The notes beneath the pieces were generated by a model. The model ran no database searches and had not been told where the DNA came from. It saw only the letters and a program-made list of their open reading frames with translations. Both the position numbers and the translations under genes were made by a program. A stretch of DNA of 64,000 nt from Ruminococcus sp. AM36-2AA (GTDB taxonomy: Bacteria > Bacillota > Clostridia > Lachnospirales > Lachnospiraceae), in the NCBI RefSeq assembly GCF_003461955.1, contig NZ_QTYB01000006.1, positions 156,895 to 220,894 of the forward strand. The letters run 5' to 3'. Shown piece by piece: positions 43,111 through 51,605 of this stretch. How positions within the stretch are numbered: position 1 is the first letter of the stretch; each line of letters opens with the position of its first letter.

Positions 43111-43569
43111 TTGAAAAAGGGGACAAAACACAGAGTAAAAAAACTCGGGACAGCTTTTTTTGTGCTGTATGTCCTGATACTTGTATACCTTCTTTTCTTT
43201 TCAGAAGGTTATGGCCGGGTAGCAGACGCAGAAAGAGAATTTCGATATAATTTTGTTCCGTTTGTTGAAATCAGGCGTTTTTGGGTCTACAGGAAACAAT
43301 TAGGGATGTTTGCACTTTTTACAAATATTTTCGGAAATGTGCTGGGATTTATGCCATATGGGTTTGTTCTTCCGGTGATAAACCGAAGAATGCGAAATGG
43401 CTTTTTTATTATATTATCCGGTTTTTCCATCAGTCTGACGGTGGAGGTGATCCAGCTGATCACCAGGGCCGGATGTTTTGATGTGGATGATATGATACTG
43501 AATACTCTGGGCGCGGCACTGGGATATGGAATTTACGCAGTCTGCGACAAAATTAGGAGAAAACATTAA
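43111..43569 (+). CDS. VanZ family membrane protein
   Basis: Protein of about 152 residues with four membrane helices. VanZ landmarks: NFVPF near residue 50, NIFGNVLGFMPYGFVLP, SLTVEVIQLITRAGCFDVDDMILNTLGAALGYGI. VanZ-type proteins affect cell envelope or teicoplanin resistance in some bacteria; this one lies in a group of small membrane proteins, not a resistance locus. TTG 43111 is preferred: GGGGAG lies 5-6 bases before it and a longer start would run into the hairpin. The stop overlaps the next ATG by one base. Confidence 0.85.
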   Translation: MKKGTKHRVKKLGTAFFVLYVLILVYLLFFSEGYGRVADAEREFRYNFVPFVEIRRFWVYRKQLGMFALFTNIFGNVLGFMPYGFVLPVINRRMRNGFFIILSGFSISLTVEVIQLITRAGCFDVDDMILNTLGAALGYGIYAVCDKIRRKH

Positions 43570-43883
43570 TGGCAAGAAGATATCGATATGCATTTGCAAA
43601 AAAAAGAGAAGCTGCGAAAGGAAAGTGGTCCGTAGGACTGGCAGCAGCTTCCCTCGTGCTGTTTATTGTGGCAGTTGTGCTTGCACTTTTTCTTGACGGA
43701 AAGCTCGGGGGCCTGATTGGCGGAACCGGGCTTTTTGCGATGCTGCTGTCAGCATACGGCTTTGCACTGGGCCTTTCCAGCTTTTCAGAGGAAAACCGGA
43801 AACACCGGACAAGTATGATCGGATCGATCTTAAACGGTGTGATTCTGGTAATCTGGCTGGGACTTTTTTTATCAGGAGTATAA
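43569..43883 (+). CDS. Three-helix membrane protein, possibly DUF6142
   Basis: Protein of 104 residues: basic N-terminus MARRYRYAFAKKREAAKGKW, then three hydrophobic helices (SVGLAAASLVLFIVAVVLAL, GGLIGGTGLFAMLLSAYGFA, MIGSILNGVILVIWLGLFL) with a polar SFSEENRKHR loop. It resembles proteins I recall as DUF6142; the family label is uncertain. It overlaps the VanZ gene by one base and is followed by the HD gene after 3 bases, so the three form one transcript. Confidence 0.7.
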   Translation: MARRYRYAFAKKREAAKGKWSVGLAAASLVLFIVAVVLALFLDGKLGGLIGGTGLFAMLLSAYGFALGLSSFSEENRKHRTSMIGSILNGVILVIWLGLFLSGV

Positions 43884-43886
43884 AGA

Positions 43887-44498
43887 ATGGAAGAAAAAGA
43901 ACGATTAAAAAAACAGCTTGATTTTATCCTGGAAGTGGATAAAGTCAAAAATATTTTCCGTCAGACATATCTTGCAGACGGAAACAGGAAAGAAAATGAT
44001 GCGGAACATTCCTGGCACCTGGCATTAATGGCAGTGCTTCTGAAGGAGTATTCCAATGAAGAAGTGGATCTGTCAAAGGTGATTCCTATGGTACTGGCAC
44101 ATGATCTTGTGGAGATCGATGCGGGAGATACCTATGCATATGATGAGAAAGGCGCAGCTACCAAGGACGCCAGAGAGCGAAAAGCAGCGGATCGGATTTA
44201 CGGACTGCTGCCGGAAGATCAGGGACAGTGGCTGAAAGCACTTTGGGAAGAATTTGAGGCTTATGAGACTCCGGAAGCAAAATTTGCCCATGTACTGGAT
44301 AACTGCCAGCCTCTTTTTCTGAATGATGCTTCCAACGGAAGAAGCTGGGAAGAACATCAGGTAAAGAAAAGTCAGATCTATAAGAGAAACCGGAAAACAG
44401 GAGAAGGATCTGAAGTGATCTGGGAATATATGAAAGAACTGATCGACAAACATATTGCCATGGGGCATGTGATCGATGATGAAAAAGATGGGAGATGA
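43887..44498 (+). CDS. HD domain hydrolase (YfbR/HDDC2-like nucleotidase)
   Basis: Protein of 203 residues. HD motifs: NDAEHSWHLALMA (His), VLAHDLVEIDAGDTYAYDE (His-Asp and Glu-x-x-x-Gly-Asp), and HVLDNCQPLFLND (Asp). This pattern is that of HD_3 / 5'-deoxynucleotidase YfbR-type enzymes, which dephosphorylate dNMPs using a divalent metal. Substrate is inferred. The stop codon lies inside the start region of the following gene. Confidence 0.85.
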   Translation: MEEKERLKKQLDFILEVDKVKNIFRQTYLADGNRKENDAEHSWHLALMAVLLKEYSNEEVDLSKVIPMVLAHDLVEIDAGDTYAYDEKGAATKDARERKAADRIYGLLPEDQGQWLKALWEEFEAYETPEAKFAHVLDNCQPLFLNDASNGRSWEEHQVKKSQIYKRNRKTGEGSEVIWEYMKELIDKHIAMGHVIDDEKDGR

Positions 44499-46560
44499 AG
44501 TTTTGGACGAATGCATGAGAGAACGTTACGGACTTGCAAAAGAGCGGATCCGTGAGATCAGAACGGAAGAAACGGTGAAAGAACCGTTTGGAGATTTTTT
44601 CAGAAAGATGGCACAGTTTCTTTCCATGACAGCAGATGTGATGGATGAGGAGTCTGTGGAACTTACCCTGGAGGAACTGAAGGAGCGAAATCATCACTTT
44701 TATCAGGATATCCTCCCGGAAAACTATGAAAGCAGTTATGGAAATCCGGCTTATGCAGTAAATAAGCTGGGAGATTATGGAAAAGCTTTCAGTTTTCTGT
44801 ATGCAGAACTTGCCGGGACAGTGGCTTATGCACATGAGAAAAGGCTGTGGGATATGACCGTATCCATGGAACTGTTTCTGGAAGTATATTCTGCATTTTG
44901 TGAGGAAGAGCTTCCGGAGGCTGCAACCGTAGAGGGAATCCTTCGTTCCTATGTGAATGATTACTGCCAGGATATGATGGAACAGAGAATTCGGGAAGGG
45001 GTAGATCCGGAACTTGACTTTGCAACAGATATCATCCTGAATTCTGATCTTTCTGATTTGAGATATCTGTATCGCTATGGTGAGTTTGTTTCTGAGAATG
45101 AGACAGGAGTGGCAGAGTTTCTGAATTCTCTTTCCCAGGAAGAGATCGATAAGATGGCTTCCACTTATACAGAAGGCTATCGGATCGGATTTATCACCGG
45201 ACGAAAAGATATCACAAAGAAGAAAACTGTAAATATCCGTTACAGCCTTGGATTTGAGCGTATGGTAAAGGCAGCGATCCTTCAGTTTGAAAAAATGGGA
45301 CTGAAACCGGTGATATATCGTCATGCAACTCATGCAGTAAATAAAAGAGGCACAGTACGTGTGGGCTATACCGGCGGCGTTGCCAATCCGCAGTACGATT
45401 ACGATCATCGTCAGGACAGTGCACTGTTCCTGGACGGAGATTTTGTGCAGCGAAAACTTCGTGCCATGCAGACTTCTTATGAGAAGTACAGAGAACTGGC
45501 AGAGGTACATGGAGGCCCGGCCTGCATTGACACGTTTGGAGAAAATCCGTTCTCTCCGGTAAGCAAACCGGAAGCTTACGCATTAAGTGAGGCACAGCAG
45601 AAACTGCAAACAGAGCTTGACAATGAATCCGGACAGATCGTAAACCGTTACATTAAAGGTGATGAGAGAAGTTTTACCATTATTGCCTATCCGGTTCCTG
45701 AGATCGGTGGAAATTATGAGGAAATTTTCCGTGAGATCGTAAAGATCAATACTCTGGATTATCATCTTTATCAGGAGATCCAGCAGACGATCATCAATAC
45801 TCTGGACACCTGTGAGTGGGTGGAGGTCAAAGGCCGTGGAGATAATGAGACGGATCTTCTGATCCATCTTCATGAGCTGACAGATCCGAAGAAACAGACG
45901 AATTTTGAGAACTGTGTGGCAGATGTGAACATTCCGGTAGGAGAAGTTTTTACCTCCCCGCAGCTTGCAGGAACCGGTGGGATCCTTCATGTGAAAAAAG
46001 TTTATCTGAACGGGTTGCAGTTCCGTGATCTGAAACTGGTATTTGACTGTGGTCAGGTGATCGATTATACCTGCTCCAATTTTAAAACAGAAGAAGAAAA
46101 CCGGAAATATATCGAGGATAACATCCTCCATCATCATCCAAAGATCCCGATGGGCGAATTTGCCATCGGTACAAACACCACAGCTTATGTGGCTGCATTG
46201 AAATACGGAATTGCGGATAAGCTTCCGATCCTGATCGCAGAGAAAATGGGACCGCATTTCGCAGTAGGTGATACCTGCTACAGCTGGGCAGAAGATACAC
46301 CGGTATACAATCCGGACGGAAAGGAGATCATTGCCAGGGATAATGAGATTTCCGAGATGCGTAAAGATGATGTAAGCCTTGCTTATTATGGATGCCACAC
46401 GGATATCACCATTCCTTATGATGAGCTTGGAAGTATCCGGGTGATCGATGATGAGGGAGAAATGATCTCCATTATCGAAAATGGAAGGTTTGTTCTTCCT
46501 GGAACCGAGGAATTAAACCGTCCTTTTGAGAATCTTCCATTAAATATTAATATAAGTTAA
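44476..46560 (+). CDS. M29-family metallo-aminopeptidase
   Basis: Protein of up to 694 residues. The C-terminal half has the M29 aminopeptidase signatures: GRGDNETDLLIHL, FENCVADVNIPVGEVFTSP, HHHPKIPMGEFAIGTNT with the metal-binding Glu, and AEKMGPHFAVGDTCYSW with His. The N-terminal 300 residues are a helical region found in the long version of the family. It is a dimetal (Zn or Co) exopeptidase. Start is uncertain: ATG 44476 overlaps the HD gene by 23 bases; ATG 44488 and TTG 44503 (GGGAG at 8 bases) are alternatives. Confidence 0.85.
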   Translation: MMKKMGDEVLDECMRERYGLAKERIREIRTEETVKEPFGDFFRKMAQFLSMTADVMDEESVELTLEELKERNHHFYQDILPENYESSYGNPAYAVNKLGDYGKAFSFLYAELAGTVAYAHEKRLWDMTVSMELFLEVYSAFCEEELPEAATVEGILRSYVNDYCQDMMEQRIREGVDPELDFATDIILNSDLSDLRYLYRYGEFVSENETGVAEFLNSLSQEEIDKMASTYTEGYRIGFITGRKDITKKKTVNIRYSLGFERMVKAAILQFEKMGLKPVIYRHATHAVNKRGTVRVGYTGGVANPQYDYDHRQDSALFLDGDFVQRKLRAMQTSYEKYRELAEVHGGPACIDTFGENPFSPVSKPEAYALSEAQQKLQTELDNESGQIVNRYIKGDERSFTIIAYPVPEIGGNYEEIFREIVKINTLDYHLYQEIQQTIINTLDTCEWVEVKGRGDNETDLLIHLHELTDPKKQTNFENCVADVNIPVGEVFTSPQLAGTGGILHVKKVYLNGLQFRDLKLVFDCGQVIDYTCSNFKTEEENRKYIEDNILHHHPKIPMGEFAIGTNTTAYVAALKYGIADKLPILIAEKMGPHFAVGDTCYSWAEDTPVYNPDGKEIIARDNEISEMRKDDVSLAYYGCHTDITIPYDELGSIRVIDDEGEMISIIENGRFVLPGTEELNRPFENLPLNINIS

Positions 46561-46589
46561 TTAGTAAATTTACAGTTTTTCCGATCGTA

Positions 46590-46618
46590 TTGACAGAAAG
46601 TGAGAATATACGTAGAAT
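46590..46618 (+). promoter_or_regulatory. Promoter of the purE operon
   Basis: TTGACA (46590-46595), 17-base spacer, TAGAAT (46613-46618). No purine riboswitch core was recognised in the 67-base leader. Confidence 0.75.
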
Positions 46619-46684
46619 AACCATAACAATAGTCAAACAACTACAGGTAAACATTCAGTTGGTGTACCACGAAAGGAGAACACA

Positions 46685-47185
46685 ATGGCAAAAGTAGGAA
46701 TTGTAATGGGTAGTGATTCAGATATGCCGGTTATGAGCAAAGCAGCAGATATCCTGGAGAAACTGGGGATTGATTATGAAATGAAGATCATTTCCGCACA
46801 CAGAGAACCGGATGTATTTTTCGAGTATGCAAAGACAGCAGAAGAAAAAGGCTTCAAAGTAATCATCGCAGGCGCAGGAATGGCAGCTCATCTTCCGGGA
46901 ATGTGCGCGGCGATCTTTCCAATGCCGGTGATCGGTATCCCGATGCATACAACATCTCTGGGAGGAAGAGATTCCCTTTACTCTATCGTACAGATGCCAA
47001 GCGGCATCCCGGTTGCCACAGTAGCGATCAACGGCGGTGCCAATGCGGGGCTTCTTGCAGCCAAGATCCTTGCAACTTCTGACGCAGAGCTTCTTTCCAG
47101 ACTGAAAGCGTATAGCCAGGATCTGAAAGAACAGGTTGAAAAGAAAGATGCAAGACTCCAGGAAGTTGGATACAAGAACTACTAA
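46685..47185 (+). CDS. purE: 5-(Carboxyamino)imidazole ribonucleotide mutase
   Basis: Class I PurE of 166 residues. GIVMGSDSDMPVM phosphate-binding loop at the N-terminus, ISAHREPD, GAGMAAHLPG and GIPMHTTSLGGRDSLYSIVQMPSGIPVA. Moves the carboxylate from N5 to C4 in purine synthesis. First gene of purE-purM-purN-purD. AAAGGAG site before the ATG. Confidence 0.96.
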   Translation: MAKVGIVMGSDSDMPVMSKAADILEKLGIDYEMKIISAHREPDVFFEYAKTAEEKGFKVIIAGAGMAAHLPGMCAAIFPMPVIGIPMHTTSLGGRDSLYSIVQMPSGIPVATVAINGGANAGLLAAKILATSDAELLSRLKAYSQDLKEQVEKKDARLQEVGYKNY

Positions 47186-47232
47186 AATTTTTTACCATAA
47201 AAATAAAAGAGTGTTGTCATAAGGAGGACATT

Positions 47233-48258
47233 ATGGATTACAAGACTTCAGGCGTAGATATTGAGGCAGGATACAAATCAGTAGAGCTGATGAAAAAACA
47301 CATTGCCAAGACAATGAGACCGGAGGTACTTGGAGGAATCGGTGGATTCTCAGGTGCATTTTCCATGGAGAAATTCAAAGATATGGAAGAGCCTACTCTG
47401 GTTTCCGGAACAGATGGATGCGGAACCAAGGTTAAGGTAGCCATGGTTATGGACAAGCATGATACCATCGGAATTGATGCCGTGGCCATGTGCGTGAATG
47501 ATATTGCATGTGCAGGCGGCGAACCGCTGTTTTTCCTGGACTACATTGCCTGCGGTAAAAACTATCCGGAGAAGATCGCTGAGATCGTAAAAGGTGTTGC
47601 AGAAGGCTGTGTACAGTCCGAGGCAGCGCTGATCGGTGGTGAGACAGCAGAACATCCAGGGCTCATGCCTGAAGATGAGTATGACCTTGCCGGATTTGCC
47701 GTAGGAATTGTTGACAAAAAGGACCTTCTTACTGGCGAAGCTCTGAAACCTGGCGATGTTCTGATTGGCATGGCTTCAACAGGTGTTCACAGCAACGGAT
47801 TTTCTCTTGTACGTAAAGTATTCGACATGACAAAAGAATCCCTGGATACTTATTATGATGAACTTGGAACAACTCTGGGAGAGGCACTGATCGCACCGAC
47901 CAGAATCTATGTAAAAGCACTGAAGAGCATCCGTGAGGCCGGAGTGAAGATCCATGCATGCAGCCATATCACAGGCGGTGGATTTTATGAGAATATTCCG
48001 CGTATGCTGAAAGAGGGAACCAGAGCTGTTGTCAAGAAAGACAGCTATCCGGTACTTCCGATCTTTAAGCTCCTTGCAGAAAAAGGAAATATTGATGAGC
48101 ATATGATGTACAATACATATAATATGGGCCTTGGAATGATCCTGGCAGTAGATCCGGCAGATGTTGACAAAACAATGGAAGCTATCCGCAAGACCGGTGA
48201 CAAACCATATGTGGTTGGAAGCATCGAAGCAGGAGAAAAGGGAGTGACCTTATGTTAA
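47233..48258 (+). CDS. purM: Phosphoribosylformylglycinamidine cyclo-ligase
   Basis: AIR synthetase of 341 residues. N-terminal YKTSGVDIEAGYKSV, VSGTDGCGTKVKVA, DAVAMCVNDIACAGGEPLFFLDY, GGETAEHPG and TGVHSNGFSLVR. ATP-dependent ring closure to aminoimidazole ribonucleotide. AAGGAGG before the ATG, 47 bases after purE. Its end overlaps purN by 7 bases. Confidence 0.96.
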   Translation: MDYKTSGVDIEAGYKSVELMKKHIAKTMRPEVLGGIGGFSGAFSMEKFKDMEEPTLVSGTDGCGTKVKVAMVMDKHDTIGIDAVAMCVNDIACAGGEPLFFLDYIACGKNYPEKIAEIVKGVAEGCVQSEAALIGGETAEHPGLMPEDEYDLAGFAVGIVDKKDLLTGEALKPGDVLIGMASTGVHSNGFSLVRKVFDMTKESLDTYYDELGTTLGEALIAPTRIYVKALKSIREAGVKIHACSHITGGGFYENIPRMLKEGTRAVVKKDSYPVLPIFKLLAEKGNIDEHMMYNTYNMGLGMILAVDPADVDKTMEAIRKTGDKPYVVGSIEAGEKGVTLC

Positions 48259-48875
48259 AGATCGGTGTTCTTGTTTCCGGCGGAGGAACGAACCTTCAGG
48301 CGATCATGGATGCCATTGATGCGGGAGAGATCACAAATGCAAAAGTGGATATTGTGATCAGCAACAATGCTTCCGCTTATGCGCTGGAAAGAGCCAGAAA
48401 ACATGATGTAGAAGCGATGTGCATTGCACCGAAAGACTATCCGGACCGGGAGGCTTTTCATAAAGCACTGCTTTCCAAACTTCAGGAGAGGGGAGTAGAC
48501 CTGATCGTTCTTGCAGGTTATCTGGTTGCGATCCCGCCGATGATGGTGGAAGCATATCCGAACAAGATCATCAATATCCATCCATCCCTGATCCCGTCTT
48601 TCTGTGGAAAAAGTTTTTATGGACTGAAAGTTCATGACGCAGTTCTTGCAAGAGGAGTAAAAGTGACGGGTGCTACCGTTCATTTCGTAGATGCGGGTAC
48701 AGATACAGGCCCGATCATTCTTCAGAAAGCAGTGAAGGTAAAAGACGGAGACACATCCAAGGAGCTTCAGAGACGTGTAATGGAAAAAGCAGAATGGAAG
48801 ATCCTTCCGGAGGCCATCAATCTTATCGCCAATGACAAGATTACAGTGACAGATGGAATTGTTTCTTTAAAGTAA
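48252..48875 (+). CDS. purN: Phosphoribosylglycinamide formyltransferase
   Basis: GART of 207 residues using 10-formyl-tetrahydrofolate. GVLVSGGGTNLQAIMDAID, AGYLVAIPP, INIHPSLIPSFCGKSFYGLKVH (catalytic Asn-His) and VHFVDAGTDTGPII (catalytic Asp). The HPSLIPSF loop has FCGKSF, a variant seen in Clostridia. Translationally coupled to purM. Confidence 0.95.
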   Translation: MLKIGVLVSGGGTNLQAIMDAIDAGEITNAKVDIVISNNASAYALERARKHDVEAMCIAPKDYPDREAFHKALLSKLQERGVDLIVLAGYLVAIPPMMVEAYPNKIINIHPSLIPSFCGKSFYGLKVHDAVLARGVKVTGATVHFVDAGTDTGPIILQKAVKVKDGDTSKELQRRVMEKAEWKILPEAINLIANDKITVTDGIVSLK

Positions 48876-48907
48876 TCACAAAACAGATGAAACAAAGGAG
48901 TAGACAG

Positions 48908-50182
48908 ATGAAAGTATTGATCGTAGGAAGCGGCGGAAGAGAACATGCAATTGCATGGAGTGTTGCAAAAAGCCCGAAAGTTGACAAGATTTACTGTGCA
49001 CCGGGAAATGCGGGAATTGCAGAGTATGCGGAATGTGTAGATATCGGAGCAATGGAATTCGAGAAACTGGCAGCTTTTGCCAGAGAAAAAGAGATCGATC
49101 TTACCATCGTGGGAATGGATGATCCTCTTGTTGGCGGAATTGTAGACGTATTTGAAGCAGAAGGGCTGCGCGTATTCGGACCGCGCAAAAACGCTGCTAT
49201 TCTGGAAGGTTCCAAGGCTTTTTCCAAGGATCTTATGAAGAAATACGATATTCCTACTGCAGCTTATGAGAATTTTGATGATCCGGAAAAAGCTCTGGAA
49301 TATTTAAGAACGGAAGCAAAATTCCCGATCGTTCTGAAAGCAGATGGCCTTGCACTTGGAAAAGGTGTTCTGATCTGCCAGGATCTTGCAGAGGCAGAAG
49401 CTGGCGTAAAAGAGATCATGGAAGACAAAAAATTCGGAAATGCCGGAAATACCATGGTAATTGAAGAATTTATGACTGGCCGTGAGGTTTCCGTACTTTC
49501 TTTTGTAGATGGAAAGACGATCCGTACCATGACATCCGCGCAGGATCACAAGCGTGCGAAGGATGGGGATCAGGGACTGAATACAGGCGGAATGGGAACA
49601 TTTTCTCCAAGTCCGTTCTATACTCCGGAAGTAGATGAATTCTGTAAGAAATATATTTATCAGAAGACTGTAGATGCTATGGCGTCCGAGGGACGTCCGT
49701 TTAAGGGAATTATCTTCTTCGGACTGATGCTTACCGCAGATGGCCCGAAGGTACTGGAATATAATGCAAGATTTGGTGATCCGGAAGCACAGGTTGTTCT
49801 TCCACGTATGGAGAATGATATCATTGAGGTGATGGAAGCCTGCGTAGACGGAAAACTGGATCAGATTGATCTGAAATTCGAGGATAACGCAGCAGTATGC
49901 GTCGTTCTTGCAAGCGATGGATATCCGGTAAAATATGAAAAGGGAATTCCGATCCAGGGCTTTGAAAACTTCAAGGATAAAGACGGATACTACTGTTTCC
50001 ATGCCGGAACCAAATTTAAAGATGGCCAGATTGTCACAAACGGTGGCCGTGTCCTTGGCATCACTGCCAAAGGAAAAACACTGAAAGAAGCAAGAAAGAA
50101 TGCATACGCTGCCACTGAATGGATCAGTTTTTCAAACAAGTATATGCGCCACGATATCGGAAAAGCGATCGACGAGGCGTAA
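48908..50182 (+). CDS. purD: Phosphoribosylamine-glycine ligase
   Basis: ATP-grasp enzyme of 424 residues. N-terminal MKVLIVGSGGREHAIAWSVAKSP, VGMDDPLVGGIVD, ATP-grasp LKADGLALGKGV, MVIEEFMTGREVSVLSF, and metal-binding FGDPEAQVVLPRM. ATG 48908 follows AAAGGAG at 48894-48900. Last gene of the operon; purF, purC, purB and purH are not in the window. A promoter follows after about 25 bases. Confidence 0.96.
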   Translation: MKVLIVGSGGREHAIAWSVAKSPKVDKIYCAPGNAGIAEYAECVDIGAMEFEKLAAFAREKEIDLTIVGMDDPLVGGIVDVFEAEGLRVFGPRKNAAILEGSKAFSKDLMKKYDIPTAAYENFDDPEKALEYLRTEAKFPIVLKADGLALGKGVLICQDLAEAEAGVKEIMEDKKFGNAGNTMVIEEFMTGREVSVLSFVDGKTIRTMTSAQDHKRAKDGDQGLNTGGMGTFSPSPFYTPEVDEFCKKYIYQKTVDAMASEGRPFKGIIFFGLMLTADGPKVLEYNARFGDPEAQVVLPRMENDIIEVMEACVDGKLDQIDLKFEDNAAVCVVLASDGYPVKYEKGIPIQGFENFKDKDGYYCFHAGTKFKDGQIVTNGGRVLGITAKGKTLKEARKNAYAATEWISFSNKYMRHDIGKAIDEA

Positions 50183-50207
50183 GTTCGTCAATTTTCACAG
50201 GCACAGC

Positions 50208-50237
50208 TTGACGAAAACAGGGGTTTCATTGTACAAT
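50208..50237 (+). promoter_or_regulatory. Promoter of the SseB-like gene
   Basis: TTGACG (50208-50213), 18-base spacer, TACAAT (50232-50237). A CGTCAA...TTGACG inverted repeat spans 50187-50213. Confidence 0.55.
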
Positions 50238-50369
50238 AGTAACAACTATGAAACACAGTGAGTAGTTACACATAATAATAAAGCTGGATGCTGACAGGAC
50301 ACAACAGGAAGTAACCATTTTCTTTGATGAGGTGTCGCATCCAAGTGATGAGGCAGAGAGGACAGAAAA

Positions 50370-51143
50370 ATGGGAATCAGTGTAGAAGAAGCAATTCATG
50401 AACTCAGAAACAGGGAGGAAGTATTTGTTGCGTATTCACAGGCAACCAAACTTCCGTATGTGACCTGCGATGAGGAAACATTTAATGACCAGGCAAGGAT
50501 TTTTGCTACCGAAGAAGAAATCAAAGAATATGGAAAACAGCTCCTGGAGGATAAGATCCTTCTTATGGGTATGAAATATGAAAAAAAAGATTATCCGAGA
50601 CTGTATGGTACGCTGTATGCGATCGGAGTAAATAGTGTACTCTGGATCGACGGAGAGAATCAGACCGAAGTTGAACTTGAGAGGATTGCGACTCAGAGAG
50701 ATATGAGCCAGATCGATCCTTCCAGAAGACCGCTTCTGAATCCTTCTCTGGAACTTTCAGGCATCTATTTTATGCAGGAGCTTCGTCGCCCGGTGAAAGC
50801 AGAAGAGCATAAGAATATCCGTGAGCTTGAGGAAGAACTTATTGCTAATCTGCGGAAAGCAGAATTCCTGATCGCGATCAATGCAGAGCAGGAAGAAGAC
50901 GGAAAGCTTCATATTCCATATCTGAAAAACAAAGAGGACAAGATCATGCAGCCTGTGTTTACAGACGTTATGGAATTTGAGAAATTTGGAAGAGGGAAGA
51001 ATCTCCGAGTTGCAAAAGTGACTATAGACAAACTTCCGAGCCTGATGATTCCACAGGCAAATGCATATGTAATAAATCCGCTGGGCATCAATCTGGTCCT
51101 GAATAAAGAGCAGATTGAGAAAATTGCAGGAATCAGTAAATAA
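50370..51143 (+). CDS. SseB family protein
   Basis: Protein of 257 residues. The second half (about 150-257) has the SseB N-terminal domain: FLIAINAEQEEDGKLHIPYLKNKED, VFTDVMEFEKFG and AYVINPLGINLVLNKEQI. The first half is rich in charged residues and resembles no domain I know, except a possible divergent copy (FVAYSQATKLPYVTCDEE, IFATEEEIKEYGKQL). SseB-like domains in Gram-positives have no settled function. AGAGAGGACAG before the ATG. Confidence 0.75.
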   Translation: MGISVEEAIHELRNREEVFVAYSQATKLPYVTCDEETFNDQARIFATEEEIKEYGKQLLEDKILLMGMKYEKKDYPRLYGTLYAIGVNSVLWIDGENQTEVELERIATQRDMSQIDPSRRPLLNPSLELSGIYFMQELRRPVKAEEHKNIRELEEELIANLRKAEFLIAINAEQEEDGKLHIPYLKNKEDKIMQPVFTDVMEFEKFGRGKNLRVAKVTIDKLPSLMIPQANAYVINPLGINLVLNKEQIEKIAGISK

Positions 51144-51160
51144 AAACAAAAATTACAGCA

Positions 51161-51190
51161 GGCTGCCAGGATAAAACTGTGCAGCCTTTT
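51161..51190 (+). terminator. Terminator after the SseB-like gene
   Basis: GGCTGC/GCAGCC stem with 14-base loop, then TTTT. Confidence 0.65.
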
Positions 51191-51216
51191 GCTGTTGTAG
51201 AGGAGAGATTTACCCG

Positions 51217-51594
51217 ATGGTGATAGAAATCGATTTTAACAGTGATGAGGCGATCTATATGCAGATCACCAATCAGATTATAATGGGGATAGCTACATCA
51301 AGGCTTCATGAGGGGGATGCTCTGCCTTCTGTACGGCAGCTTGCAAGTATTGCGGGAATCAACATGCACACAGTAAACAAAGCATATGCACTGCTCCGGC
51401 AGGAAGGGTTTGTAACCATCGACAGACGGAAGGGTGCAGTGATTTCCATTGATGCGGATAAAGTCAGAGCACTGGAAGAAATGAAACAGAATCTGACGGT
51501 GGCAATGGCATGGGGCTGTTGTAAGAATGTAACAAGAGAAGAAGTCCATCAGCTGGTGGATGAGATTTTTGACGAGTATGACACAGACAGATAG
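51217..51594 (+). CDS. GntR family regulator, YtrA subfamily
   Basis: Protein of 125 residues: winged helix-turn-helix (EAIYMQITNQIIMGIATSRLHEGDALPSVRQLASIAGINMHTVNKAYALLRQEGFV, about 12-70) and a short helical C-terminus without a ligand-binding domain, as in the YtrA group. It is 11 bases upstream of clpC, the place taken by ctsR-mcsA-mcsB in Bacillus. It may regulate the clpC transcript and itself, although YtrA-type proteins often control ABC transporters. No such transporter is next to it here. Confidence 0.88.
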   Translation: MVIEIDFNSDEAIYMQITNQIIMGIATSRLHEGDALPSVRQLASIAGINMHTVNKAYALLRQEGFVTIDRRKGAVISIDADKVRALEEMKQNLTVAMAWGCCKNVTREEVHQLVDEIFDEYDTDR

Positions 51595-51605
51595 GAGGAG
51601 ACATC

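Noticed and set aside
44158..45510. 450-codon open frame on the minus strand
   Set aside because: Antisense to the HD hydrolase and aminopeptidase genes, both with recognisable motifs; composition is that of a shadow frame.
46619..46684. Purine riboswitch before purE
   Set aside because: The leader is too short and the conserved aptamer core words were not found.
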